From Lactobacillus corticis (lineage in GTDB: Bacteria; Bacillota; Bacilli; Lactobacillales; Lactobacillaceae), in NCBI RefSeq assembly GCF_018327645.1, contig NZ_BMAY01000017.1, positions 1 to 33,470 of the forward strand: a DNA stretch of 33,470 bases, in the 5' to 3' direction. Below are positions 1-7,098 of this stretch, piece after piece. The notes below the pieces were generated by a model. The model was not told the DNA's origin. It made no database searches and was given only the letters and a program-made list of their open reading frames with translations. Each line of letters opens with the position of its first letter. Position 1 is the first letter of the stretch. The position numbers and the translations under genes are program-made.

Positions 1-99
1 TGAGAAATAGAGGCTATGGCCTCTTTTTCTTGCGCAATAAAAAATCCTGTTAACAGGATATCATATAGATAAACCATCAACAGGAAAAATTATAGAGCC
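1..99 (+). mobile_element. Terminal fragment of an ISL3-type insertion sequence (transposase 3' side)
   Basis: Positions 3-99 are the exact reverse complement of 33374-33470. Read from the tip (position 99 leftward on the minus strand) the end starts GGCTCTATAATTTTTCCTG, which resembles ISL3-family inverted repeats (GGCTCT... tips); this family call is from memory. Further in lies a 16-bp perfect palindrome at 44-59 (ATCCTGTTAACAGGAT) and a hairpin with T-run at 11-31 (AGAGGC/GCCTCT then TTTTTCTT) that would terminate a transposase gene reading rightward. The TGA at 1-3 could be the transposase stop. The IS body lies outside the window to the left. Confidence 0.7.
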
Positions 100-102
100 A
101 TT

Positions 103-134
103 AAAAAAGGCTCAGCTTTAAGCTGAGCCTTTTT
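103..134 (+). terminator. Rho-independent terminator, first copy of a duplicated hairpin
   Basis: The hairpin AGGCTCAGCTT/AAGCTGAGCCT has A6 before it and T5 after it, so it can work in both directions. It begins 4 nt from the IS tip. The same hairpin occurs at 1461-1492. No gene for it to terminate remains in the window on its left. Confidence 0.8.
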
Positions 135-160
135 GCGTTAGTTAATCGCTAAAAGTAAAT
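103..160 (+). repeat. Direct repeat, left copy (terminator plus remnant of a DUF4044-type gene end)
   Basis: 103-146 is identical to 1461-1504 (44 bp), and the match continues to 160/1518 with five differences. In the right copy the last part is the 3' end of the minus-strand DUF4044 gene. In the left copy the same frame reads LFTFSD-stop against LFTGGY-stop, then soon meets an upstream stop codon, so only the end of a second, diverged copy remains. The intervening 1.3 kb (161-1460) is therefore either inserted cargo or the product of a duplication with loss. Confidence 0.75.
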
Positions 161-223
161 AGGTCTGAATTAATTCGTTAGTTTGAGTGAAAACATTTCA
201 CACTGCAGGATTATAATTTATAC

Positions 224-251
224 TTGATTATTAATTAATAATTAGTATAAT
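224..251 (+). promoter_or_regulatory. Promoter for the 274 reading frame
   Basis: TTGATT (224-229) and TATAAT (246-251) are 16 bp apart. A strong ribosome site AGGAGGG (261-267) follows, 6 nt before the ATG at 274. The quality of promoter and SD suggests this leader is, or recently was, well expressed. Confidence 0.65.
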
Positions 252-273
252 TTTAGATATAGGAGGGATAGAA

Positions 274-375
274 ATGAAATTTGAAAGAATTATTTCAGTA
301 ATGGCTGTTATCGTGATTACCTCAACGATTGCTCCCATTTCAACAGTTTTCCTCCCACAGAAGCCATGCCCGTAG
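274..375 (+). pseudogene. Short secreted-type ORF (33 aa), probably truncated or frameshifted
   Basis: The frame starts MKFERIISVMAVIVITSTIA, a typical short n-region plus hydrophobic core of a signal peptide, then stops at 373-375 (end KPCP). Promoter and SD are good. In the neighbouring frame the sequence is open from 285 through to 1421, so one indel around 345-360 would join the signal peptide to PTEAMPVDQPR... and possibly to the downstream protein. Either this is a genuine 33-aa secreted or membrane peptide, or the N-terminus of a secreted protein broken by a frameshift (real or sequencing error). I do not recognise a family. Confidence 0.4.
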
Positions 376-491
376 ATCAACCAAGGATAAGCACACCAAG
401 AGAAGACCGGGTAGAATTAACGAAAAGAAAAAAATTAAGTCCTCTTGGAACGGGGATCATCATCGTCATTAATCAATTTAAGGTAAGAAAA

Positions 492-1421
492 ATGAACAAA
501 ATAACAACACTCAGGCTTAATGCCGATAGTTCAGATGAATACTATGTTGGTATTAAGATCAAACAAATAAACGATTGGCTCTTGTTTGAACCCATAAACA
601 GCGATAATTACTGGGACGGGGTGATTTGGATGAGGATTGACCAAGTACAAGAGTTCAACGACAAAAAGATAAGTGAATCCCACCTAAAAAATTTAGCCGA
701 TCCTTTTAATAAGCGTGCTATGAACAGTAGGTTAATAAACGAATTAAGCTTGGATTCCTTTGTTGGTCATGTGATCACGGTTCAAACATCAGATGGCAAG
801 GAAATAACCGGACGTCTGGAAAATGTTGCAAAATCCGCTCTTTTTATTAGTGAATTTGTTAATATTTATCAGCGTGAAGAACGTGCAATTTCGGTTAATC
901 TCCAGGACATCATCATGGTTATTCCAGCTGAAATTGAAAATGATTTGTTGAATAAATGGTATAAAGCAACTAATCTGCCTAAAAGCAATTTAGTGGAAAT
1001 TTATTTACACGGTCAACCTCAAGAAGAGTTCTTCTTAGGACAAATACTTGCTGAAAATGATCATAGTTTATTGCTTGCCAGCATTACGGATACCGGCGTC
1101 TTTGATGATTTAGTAGTATTTAAAAAGGCTGATTGCGATAAGATCATCAAAGACGATCCTAAACTGCCTTATTACCAATTTATGCTAAATGCACATTTGG
1201 AAAACAAAAGCGCAGATCCTCAACATTTACTAGATCGAGAAGTGAAATTGCAAGCAGCTAAGGATATGCTTGCCCAAAAAGAGCCAGGTAGTTCTATTCA
1301 AATAATAACTAAAAGCCAGCCAGATTATATCTTTGGCAATTTGGAAGGCAAAGATGATACGGGTATTGTGGTCGATGGAAAACACTATGAATACTCAGAT
1401 CTACTAGCCTTTAACGTTTAA
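492..1421 (+). CDS. Hypothetical protein with four Sm/SH3-like repeats
   Basis: A 309-aa soluble protein of no family I recognise. I chose ATG 492 (MNKITTLRLN) because AAGG lies about 8 nt upstream and the 42 codons before it (from ATG 366) look non-native; a longer start, or fusion to the signal peptide at 274, cannot be excluded. The protein contains four related units of about 50 aa at roughly residues 5-55, 93-144, 167-219 and 268-307. Each has a strand, an acidic turn, an aromatic-x-x-G-x-hydrophobic strand, a hydrophobic LLL/LFI strand, and an ending D-hydrophobic-x-x-hydrophobic. Pattern and length fit small beta-barrels of Sm or SH3 type (inference). It has no transmembrane segment. 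It lies between duplicated terminators and may be acquired cargo. Confidence 0.7.
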   Translation: MNKITTLRLNADSSDEYYVGIKIKQINDWLLFEPINSDNYWDGVIWMRIDQVQEFNDKKISESHLKNLADPFNKRAMNSRLINELSLDSFVGHVITVQTSDGKEITGRLENVAKSALFISEFVNIYQREERAISVNLQDIIMVIPAEIENDLLNKWYKATNLPKSNLVEIYLHGQPQEEFFLGQILAENDHSLLLASITDTGVFDDLVVFKKADCDKIIKDDPKLPYYQFMLNAHLENKSADPQHLLDREVKLQAAKDMLAQKEPGSSIQIITKSQPDYIFGNLEGKDDTGIVVDGKHYEYSDLLAFNV

Positions 1422-1460
1422 CGGCATTAAGGCACGGATATAAAAAATATTGGCGTACAT

Positions 1461-1492
1461 AAAAAAGGCTCAGCTTTAAGCTGAGCCTTTTT
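1461..1492. terminator. Bidirectional terminator between the Sm-like repeat gene and DUF4044 gene
   Basis: A6, the perfect inverted repeat AGGCTCAGCTT/AAGCTGAGCCT, then T5. It serves the plus-strand gene ending at 1421 and the convergent minus-strand gene ending at 1500. It is the second copy of the hairpin at 103-134. Confidence 0.85.
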
Positions 1493-1518
1493 GCGTTAGT
1501 TAATAGCCACCAGTAAAT
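1461..1518 (+). repeat. Direct repeat, right copy
   Basis: Partner of 103-160: 44 bp identical, then a diverged 14-bp tail that lies inside the 3' end of the DUF4044 gene. Confidence 0.75.
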
Positions 1519-1628
1519 AATGGGATGATAGCTACAACAATAGCTGCCAAAGTAATAAAGGCCATTAAAATGACCATGGCATTTTCAATCTTTTGATATT
1601 TCGAGCGATGCTTTTTTCTGCGTGCCAT
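1500..1628 (-). CDS. DUF4044-type small membrane protein
   Basis: A 42-aa protein starting MARRKKHRSKYQKIENAMV, followed by one hydrophobic helix (about residues 18-37) and ending FTGGY. A basic N-terminus plus a single transmembrane segment matches DUF4044 micro-proteins of lactobacilli, which I recall near mraZ; function unknown. Start is supported by GGGAGG 6-8 nt upstream on the minus strand. It diverges from the DUF3397 gene and its 3' end is duplicated at 141-160. Confidence 0.75.
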   Translation of the reverse strand: MARRKKHRSKYQKIENAMVILMAFITLAAIVVAIIPLFTGGY

Positions 1629-1721
1629 TGGATAACCTCCCTTATCCTTTTAATTTTATCCTGATAGAAGGTTTTTTTCAATCGTGAAACAAGATAGAAT
1701 ACAAGATGGAGGAAATTACAA

Positions 1722-2048
1722 ATGTTAGCGATTATTTTGATTCCAGTTGCGGGTTTAGTGGCTGGTTGGCTAGTTGGTCACATGTTTCCTAAAGCACAAT
1801 TTTCCGGATGGGATGTTTTGCCGTTCTTTTTTGTGCCCGCCTGTGGGCTGATCACTATTTATAATAAAAAGCCTTCTTTTTTACCGTATGGCTTTTTAAC
1901 CTTTTTTATTCTGGTACTTTTGGTGGTTATCAGAATTGCAATTCGTGAAAAGAATATGGCTGTGGGGAAAACCTTTCACTTGTTATGGCAATATTTAACC
2001 ATGTGCAGCTGCTTGTGGTATGTTTGTCTGTTAGTAACCTTGGTCTAA
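1722..2048 (+). CDS. DUF3397 family membrane protein
   Basis: A 108-aa protein with four predicted hydrophobic segments (about residues 2-20, 32-48, 55-73 and 86-107) and almost no soluble part. Family identification rests on size, topology and position just upstream of mraZ, where DUF3397 proteins sit in lactobacilli. Function is unknown; the location suggests a link with envelope growth (inference). An SD-like GGAGG lies about 10 nt before the ATG. A terminator follows, so it is a separate unit from mraZ. Confidence 0.75.
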   Translation: MLAIILIPVAGLVAGWLVGHMFPKAQFSGWDVLPFFFVPACGLITIYNKKPSFLPYGFLTFFILVLLVVIRIAIREKNMAVGKTFHLLWQYLTMCSCLWYVCLLVTLV

Positions 2049-2076
2049 AATCCCCACCTTGCTACCACTTTTTATA

Positions 2077-2107
2077 AAACGCCTGAAAGCTTGATTTTCG
2101 GGCGTTT
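2077..2107 (+). terminator. Terminator after the DUF3397 gene
   Basis: AAACGCC...GGCGTTT hairpin (stem extended by TGAAA/TTTCG) followed by a T7 run. It separates the DUF3397 gene from the mraZ operon. Confidence 0.8.
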
Positions 2108-2150
2108 TTTTCGTCTGTTTATTTCAATAAGCTAACAATTATAAAAAGTT

Positions 2151-2211
2151 TTGACCAATTTGTGACATTGTGTGGTATGGAGTGGTGAATTGTGGTAAAT
2201 TAATTGTGTGG
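2151..2211 (+). promoter_or_regulatory. mraZ promoter region with MraZ-box GTGG repeats
   Basis: GTGG occurs at 2172, 2182 and 2192, exactly 10 bp apart, and again at 2208. MraZ proteins are known to bind their own promoter at short G-rich direct repeats with about one helical turn between them (TGGG type in E. coli, GTGG type in Firmicutes and mollicutes). A TTGACC -35-like element is at 2151-2156, with a weak TATGGA at 2176-2181, so the operator overlaps the likely promoter. The SD AAGGAGGG (2212-2219) follows directly. Confidence 0.75.
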
Positions 2212-2226
2212 AAGGAGGGCTATACC

Positions 2227-2658
2227 ATGTTCATGGGAGAATACCAGCACAATTTGGATGCCAAAGGCCGGTTAATTATTCCGGCTAAATTGCGTGACCA
2301 AATTGGTGAAAAGATGGTATTTACTCGTGGTATGGAAGGCTGCATTTTTGGCTACACCGTTGAGGAGTGGCAAAAAATTGAAGCCAAGCTCGCAAAACTT
2401 CCACTTACTAAAAGAAATGCTCGTAAGTTTACGCGGATGTTTTATTCAGGTGCAATGGAAGCCGAGTTTGATAAGCAGGGACGTGTGAACCTGACCACTA
2501 CATTGAAAGAGCATGCCGGACTGATTAAAGAATGCGTCATCGTAGGGGTTGCAGATCGAATTGAGATTTGGGCTAAAGAACGCTGGGATGATTTCGAAAA
2601 TGATGCCAGTGATGACTATGATGAAATTGCAGAAGATTTGGACGACATTGAACTATGA
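2227..2658 (+). CDS. mraZ: Transcriptional regulator MraZ
   Basis: A 143-aa protein, the usual length, with two SpoVT/AbrB-type MraZ repeats. The first opens with GEYQHNLDAKGRLIIPAKLR; the second contains AEFDKQGRVNLTTTLKEHAG. It forms a ring-shaped DNA-binding oligomer that represses the dcw operon. The start at 2227 is set by AAGGAGGG at 2212-2219; an upstream in-frame start at 2170 would read through the operator repeats and SD, so I reject it. Its stop overlaps the rsmH start by 4 nt, implying translational coupling. The acidic tail DDYDEIAEDLDDIEL is normal for lactobacilli. Confidence 0.95.
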   Translation: MFMGEYQHNLDAKGRLIIPAKLRDQIGEKMVFTRGMEGCIFGYTVEEWQKIEAKLAKLPLTKRNARKFTRMFYSGAMEAEFDKQGRVNLTTTLKEHAGLIKECVIVGVADRIEIWAKERWDDFENDASDDYDEIAEDLDDIEL

Positions 2659-3602
2659 CTTTCAAACATAAAAGCGTACTCTTACATGAAACTATTGATA
2701 ATTTGAATCCAACCGATGGCGGTCTTTATGTGGATGCAACATTTGGCGGCGGCGGACATGCTAAATATCTTTTGAGCAAGTTGCAACGAGGAACGGTAAT
2801 TGGTTTTGATCAGGATGAATATGCAATTGAATCTGCCAAGTCAACCTTTGCGGATTTGATGCAGCCAACTAGTGACCCGAAGCTGATCATGGTGCATGCT
2901 AATTTCTCCCATTTGGCAGAGAACTTGGTTAAGCTGGGCTTTACCGATGGCATAGATGGTATTTACTATGACCTGGGGGTCTCTTCTCCTCAATTTGATC
3001 AAGCCGATCGCGGTTTTTCCTATCGTTATAATGCTCGCTTGGATATGCGCATGGATCAAAGTCAACCAATTGATGCATATACCTTAGTTAATACTTTAAG
3101 CCAAAAGGAATTAGCTGATCTCCTTTATCAATATGGCGATGAAAAATTTTCTCGCCAAATTGCCAGACTGATCGTAGAAAGACGGCAATCGGCACCGATT
3201 ACAACTACCTTTGAATTGGTTGATGTAATCAAAGCGGCAATTCCGGCCAGAGCCAGGAGAACTGGTGGTCACCCAGCAAAGAAGAGTTTTCAAGCTTTAA
3301 GGGTAGCAGTTAACCATGAGCTTGACGTTTTGCAAACTTCTTTGGAGGAGGCTATCAAAGTCCTGAAGCCGGGAGGGAGAATTAGCGTTATTACCTTCCA
3401 ATCTCACGAAGATAAGATCGTCAAACGGATTTTTAAGAAGTATTCTGAGGTTGAAGTTCCTCGAGGCATGCCGGTGATTCCAGCAGATCTAAAACCAACC
3501 TTAAAGCTGGTAAACCGGAAGCCAATTGTGGCTTCAGCAGCAGAATTAGCAGAGAACAACCGCTCACATAGTGCAAAATTGCGGGTTGCAGAAAAATTAT
3601 AG
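2655..3602 (+). CDS. rsmH: 16S rRNA (cytosine-1402-N4)-methyltransferase RsmH
   Basis: A 315-aa SAM-dependent methyltransferase (formerly MraW) that modifies C1402 in the decoding centre of 16S rRNA. Visible motifs are HKSVLLHETIDNL at the N-terminus, the SAM-binding loop VDATFGGGGHA (about residues 27-37), YYDLGVSSPQFD with DRGFSYR, and the C-terminal ISVITFQSHEDKIVKRIF. Complete by length. It overlaps mraZ by ATGA and is followed 11 nt later by ftsL. Confidence 0.96.
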   Translation: MTFKHKSVLLHETIDNLNPTDGGLYVDATFGGGGHAKYLLSKLQRGTVIGFDQDEYAIESAKSTFADLMQPTSDPKLIMVHANFSHLAENLVKLGFTDGIDGIYYDLGVSSPQFDQADRGFSYRYNARLDMRMDQSQPIDAYTLVNTLSQKELADLLYQYGDEKFSRQIARLIVERRQSAPITTTFELVDVIKAAIPARARRTGGHPAKKSFQALRVAVNHELDVLQTSLEEAIKVLKPGGRISVITFQSHEDKIVKRIFKKYSEVEVPRGMPVIPADLKPTLKLVNRKPIVASAAELAENNRSHSAKLRVAEKL

Positions 3603-3613
3603 AGGAAGATAAT

Positions 3614-3976
3614 ATGGCTGATACTTCAGCAAGAAGACTTGATTTAGACCCAGAGAAAAATACCGAGGGTGTCAAACAAACCACAAGCATAAGTACCAAA
3701 AGGGTAGTCCGTTTTAGTCCATTTGAAAAAGCTATTGTGCTGATGGGCAGCGTGACCTGTTTAGTGCTTGCAACTTTGTGCGTAACCTCCAGTAATTCCG
3801 CAACTTCGACTCAAAGTGAATTAACCAATGTCCAACAGAAGATCACGAAGCAGCAGAATAAGGTTACTGATCTGGAACGCCAAATTGGTGAATTGACATC
3901 TAGTTCTAGATTGAACAAGATTGCCAAACAAAAGGGACTAAAGTTAATAGAAAAAAACATTAGGACGATTCGCTAA
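3614..3976 (+). CDS. ftsL: Cell division protein FtsL
   Basis: A 120-aa bitopic protein: about 45 cytoplasmic residues, one transmembrane helix (about 46-66), then a short extracellular coiled coil rich in Q, K and L. FtsL sequences are weakly conserved, so the call rests on topology, size and position between rsmH and the PBP gene. It would form the FtsL-DivIC-DivIB divisome subcomplex. SD GAGGAAG lies upstream; its stop overlaps the next ATG by one base (TAATG). Confidence 0.9.
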   Translation: MADTSARRLDLDPEKNTEGVKQTTSISTKRVVRFSPFEKAIVLMGSVTCLVLATLCVTSSNSATSTQSELTNVQQKITKQQNKVTDLERQIGELTSSSRLNKIAKQKGLKLIEKNIRTIR

Positions 3977-6120
3977 TGAAGAAACAGAGTAATTCAACAA
4001 AGAATACAGCCAAAGCCCACAGCTACCGTTTTACGGTGGGGAGAATTCTCCAGATAATTGTGGCTTTGGTTTTTCTTGTATTTATAGGACGCTTTATTTA
4101 TTTAGGCCTCTCTAAGACAGTTAATGGGGTAGATTTGAGCAAGCGGACTAAGTCGTTATATTCGACTAGTGAGACCTTAACTGCAAGCAGAGGGACAATT
4201 TACGATCGAAGTGGTTCGGTTGTTGCCGAAGATACAAATTTGTATACGATCTATGCAATTTTAGACAAATCGTCCATAAATTATAAAAATAAACCTGAAT
4301 ACGTCGTTGATAAAGAAAAAACAGCTGAAAAGCTTTCGACTGTTCTGTCTTTGTCAAAGAAGCAAATTCTCAAATATTTAAGCAAGAAGAACGTTTATCA
4401 AGTTCAATTTGGAACGGCTGGCTCTAATTTAACTTTGGATCAAAAGAAAAAGATTCAAAAAATGAATTTGCCGGGAATTAAGTTTACTGAAACGCCATCT
4501 CGGCTATATCCTAATGGTGTCTTTGCTTCAAATTTAGTTGGCTTGACTTCAACGCAATCCGATAAAAAGACCGGGGACCAGAGCTTGGTTGGCGTCATGG
4601 GAATTGAAGCTTACTTCAACAACGAGCTAACTGGTAAAGATGGTTATAAGATTACCAGTGCCAGCTCTACTTCAAGTAAGAATAACGTTTATAAACCAGC
4701 CCAAAATGGTAATAACGTTTATTTAACGCTTGATTCTCAGCTCCAAAGCTTTTTGGAAACCCAAATGAGTGCCATTAAATCGAAGTACCAGCCGAAGAAA
4801 CTCACGGCTGTGGTTGAGGATATGAAGACCGGACAAATTTTGGCAGCTAGCCAGCGGCCAACTTTCAACGCTCAAACGCGTAAGGGCCTTTCAAATTCAT
4901 ATCGGGATGTCTTAACGCAAGATTCCTACGAACCTGGCTCAGTCTTTAAGATTTTAACCTTGTCAGCCGCCATTGAAACTGGCAACTATCAACCAAATAG
5001 CTACTACCGTTCTGGTTCGTTAACTTTGGGCGGATCGACGATTCACGACTGGAATAATTCTGGTTGGGGTTCGATTCCATTCTGGCAAGCCTTTCCGCGG
5101 TCAAGTAATGTTGGTTTTGCATTATTGGAACGCAAGATCGGAGCCAAAAAATGGAAGGAGTATTTAAAGAAATACCATATTGGTCAAAAATCAGGCATTA
5201 CGCTTCCAGGAGAGCAAGCTGGTTCGATTTCCTTTAGTGGAAGCTTAGACCAAGCCGTAACTTCATTTGGCCAAGGGGTAAACGTCAATGTTTGGCAAAT
5301 GATGCAGGCCTTTAGTACCCTAGGCAACAATGGTCAAATGGTTAAACCACAGCTAGTGAAGAAAATAACCGATGCTGATGGTAAAACCGTGAAATCATAC
5401 CAAGTCCAAAAAGTCGGCAGTCAAATTTATTCAGCTGCTACTCGTAAAACGATCGTGCAAGAAATGAAGCGAGTTATGAATGCCAATTATGGTACTGGTC
5501 ATGCTTATAAGATTTCTGGCTTAGATATCGGCGTTAAAACTGGTACTGCTCAAATTGCCTCGAAAAATGGCGGTTACCTATCAGGAGACAAGAATTATAT
5601 TTTCTCAGTAGTCGGGATCTACCCAACCAAGAATCCTCGATACTGTGTGTACATTACCATGCAGCAACCTAAGTATCTGGGTAAGGGTGCGGAAGTAATT
5701 TTATCTTCAATTTTTAAACCTTTGATGAAACGTGTGGCTTTATATGCTCAAAATCAGTCAAGTGATGTTAAAGTAGTTAAAGTACCAAGTTTAACTGGTA
5801 AAACCATTAGTAAAGCAAAAGCCGAAGCTTCAGCTAGCGGCATCGAGCTGGAAGTATTGGGCTCAGGCAAAAAAGTGATTGCCCAAGGATTAAGTTCTGG
5901 AGAAACCCTAATAAAAGGCAACAAGTTGTTGGTAAATACCGGCGGAACGCTTACCATGCCGGATATGACCGGTTGGACCAGCAATTATCTTGAGGAATTT
6001 ACCAAACTAACTGGGATCAAGATTAGCCAATCCGGCTCAGGCACCGTAAGTTCGCAATCGCTTAAAGCTGGCAGCAGCTTGAAATCAGCTAAAACGATCA
6101 AAATCAAGTTAAAGGAGTAA
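3976..6120 (+). CDS. pbpX: Penicillin-binding protein 2X-type division transpeptidase with PASTA domains
   Basis: A 714-aa class B PBP that cross-links septal peptidoglycan. Order: N-terminal membrane anchor (about 22-45), dimerisation/pedestal region (about 60-230), transpeptidase domain with SVFK (catalytic Ser322, Lys325), SSN (376-378) and KTGT (521-524), then two PASTA units (about 590-714, starting VKVPSLTGKTISKAKAEAS and MPDMTGWT). All catalytic residues are present. PASTA domains are usual in Firmicute PBP2x. Expected partner is the SEDS glycosyltransferase FtsW, which is not in this window. Confidence 0.95.
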   Translation: MKKQSNSTKNTAKAHSYRFTVGRILQIIVALVFLVFIGRFIYLGLSKTVNGVDLSKRTKSLYSTSETLTASRGTIYDRSGSVVAEDTNLYTIYAILDKSSINYKNKPEYVVDKEKTAEKLSTVLSLSKKQILKYLSKKNVYQVQFGTAGSNLTLDQKKKIQKMNLPGIKFTETPSRLYPNGVFASNLVGLTSTQSDKKTGDQSLVGVMGIEAYFNNELTGKDGYKITSASSTSSKNNVYKPAQNGNNVYLTLDSQLQSFLETQMSAIKSKYQPKKLTAVVEDMKTGQILAASQRPTFNAQTRKGLSNSYRDVLTQDSYEPGSVFKILTLSAAIETGNYQPNSYYRSGSLTLGGSTIHDWNNSGWGSIPFWQAFPRSSNVGFALLERKIGAKKWKEYLKKYHIGQKSGITLPGEQAGSISFSGSLDQAVTSFGQGVNVNVWQMMQAFSTLGNNGQMVKPQLVKKITDADGKTVKSYQVQKVGSQIYSAATRKTIVQEMKRVMNANYGTGHAYKISGLDIGVKTGTAQIASKNGGYLSGDKNYIFSVVGIYPTKNPRYCVYITMQQPKYLGKGAEVILSSIFKPLMKRVALYAQNQSSDVKVVKVPSLTGKTISKAKAEASASGIELEVLGSGKKVIAQGLSSGETLIKGNKLLVNTGGTLTMPDMTGWTSNYLEEFTKLTGIKISQSGSGTVSSQSLKAGSSLKSAKTIKIKLKE

Positions 6121-6126
6121 AGCACA

Positions 6127-7086
6127 ATGCTTGCAAGCATTATCGCATTAGTTAGTTCATTAGTGATCACAGCCATCTTCCTTCCTTGGCTCATCATGTA
6201 CATGCATGCTAAAAAAGAAGGACAAGAAATTCGAGATGAAGGTCCTAAATGGCACCAGAAAAAGAGTGGGACACCCACAATGGGAGGAACCATCTTTGTC
6301 TTGGCAGCCGCTATTTCCACGATCTGGGTTAGCCTTTGGCAGCACAGTCTGGTAAAAGTTAGTTGGATTTTGCTTTTAAGCTTATTAGGCTATGGGCTAA
6401 TCGGCTTCTTTGACGATGGGATCAAGCTGCGGTTTAAACGTAATCTAGGCTTGCGGGCTTGGCAAAAATTAGCCTTGCAGATTGTAATTGCTATTGTAAT
6501 AGTTTTGATAGCTGCGAGTGACCGGTTCAAGTTCAGTTTGCCGATACCTTTTATTGGAGAATTAACTGGAATTGCGATTTTTGTCCTATTTTTGATTTTC
6601 TGGCTAGTTGGCTATTCAAACGCGGTCAATCTATCAGATGGTCTAGATGGGCTGGCAACTGGACTTTCAATTATTGCTTATGGCACCTACGCTTATTTAG
6701 CTTATAAGCAGCATGATGAAGCAGTTTTAATTTTCTGCATGAGTGTCATTGGTGGTTTAATCGCCTTCTTTATTTTTAACCATAAGCCAGCTAAAATCTT
6801 TATGGGTGACGCCGGCTCCTTGGCTCTAGGCGGTGGCTTGGCCAGTGTTTCGATTTTCCTGCATCGCCCATGGTCCTTATTGTTGATTGGGATTGTTTTT
6901 GTTTGTGAAACTGCTAGTGTCATGCTGCAAGTAGCATCTTTTCAAACGACCGGTAAAAGAATTTTCAAAATGACGCCAATCCATCACCATTTTGAAATGC
7001 TTGGCTGGAGTGAATGGAAAGTTGATATTGTATTTTGGCTAGTTGGTTTAGTAGGTAGTTTAATTTATTTAGGAATTTGGGGTTAA
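6127..7086 (+). CDS. mraY: Phospho-N-acetylmuramoyl-pentapeptide transferase MraY
   Basis: A 319-aa polytopic membrane enzyme that transfers phospho-MurNAc-pentapeptide to undecaprenyl phosphate, making lipid I. It has about ten hydrophobic segments and the family signatures [16 protein letters not shown] (Asp96-Asp97), [12 protein letters not shown] and [15 protein letters not shown] (the HHH motif). The SD (AAAGGAG) overlaps the end of the PBP gene, 6 nt upstream. Complete by length. Confidence 0.97.
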   Translation: MLASIIALVSSLVITAIFLPWLIMYMHAKKEGQEIRDEGPKWHQKKSGTPTMGGTIFVLAAAISTIWVSLWQHSLVKVSWILLLSLLGYGLIGFFDDGIKLRFKRNLGLRAWQKLALQIVIAIVIVLIAASDRFKFSLPIPFIGELTGIAIFVLFLIFWLVGYSNAVNLSDGLDGLATGLSIIAYGTYAYLAYKQHDEAVLIFCMSVIGGLIAFFIFNHKPAKIFMGDAGSLALGGGLASVSIFLHRPWSLLLIGIVFVCETASVMLQVASFQTTGKRIFKMTPIHHHFEMLGWSEWKVDIVFWLVGLVGSLIYLGIWG

Positions 7087-7098
7087 CCATAATTTACA

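Noticed and set aside
366..491. N-terminal extension (from ATG 366) of the Sm-like repeat protein
   Set aside because: No SD precedes 366, composition is unlike the rest, and ATG 492 has an upstream AAGG. Kept only as a possible frameshift relic.
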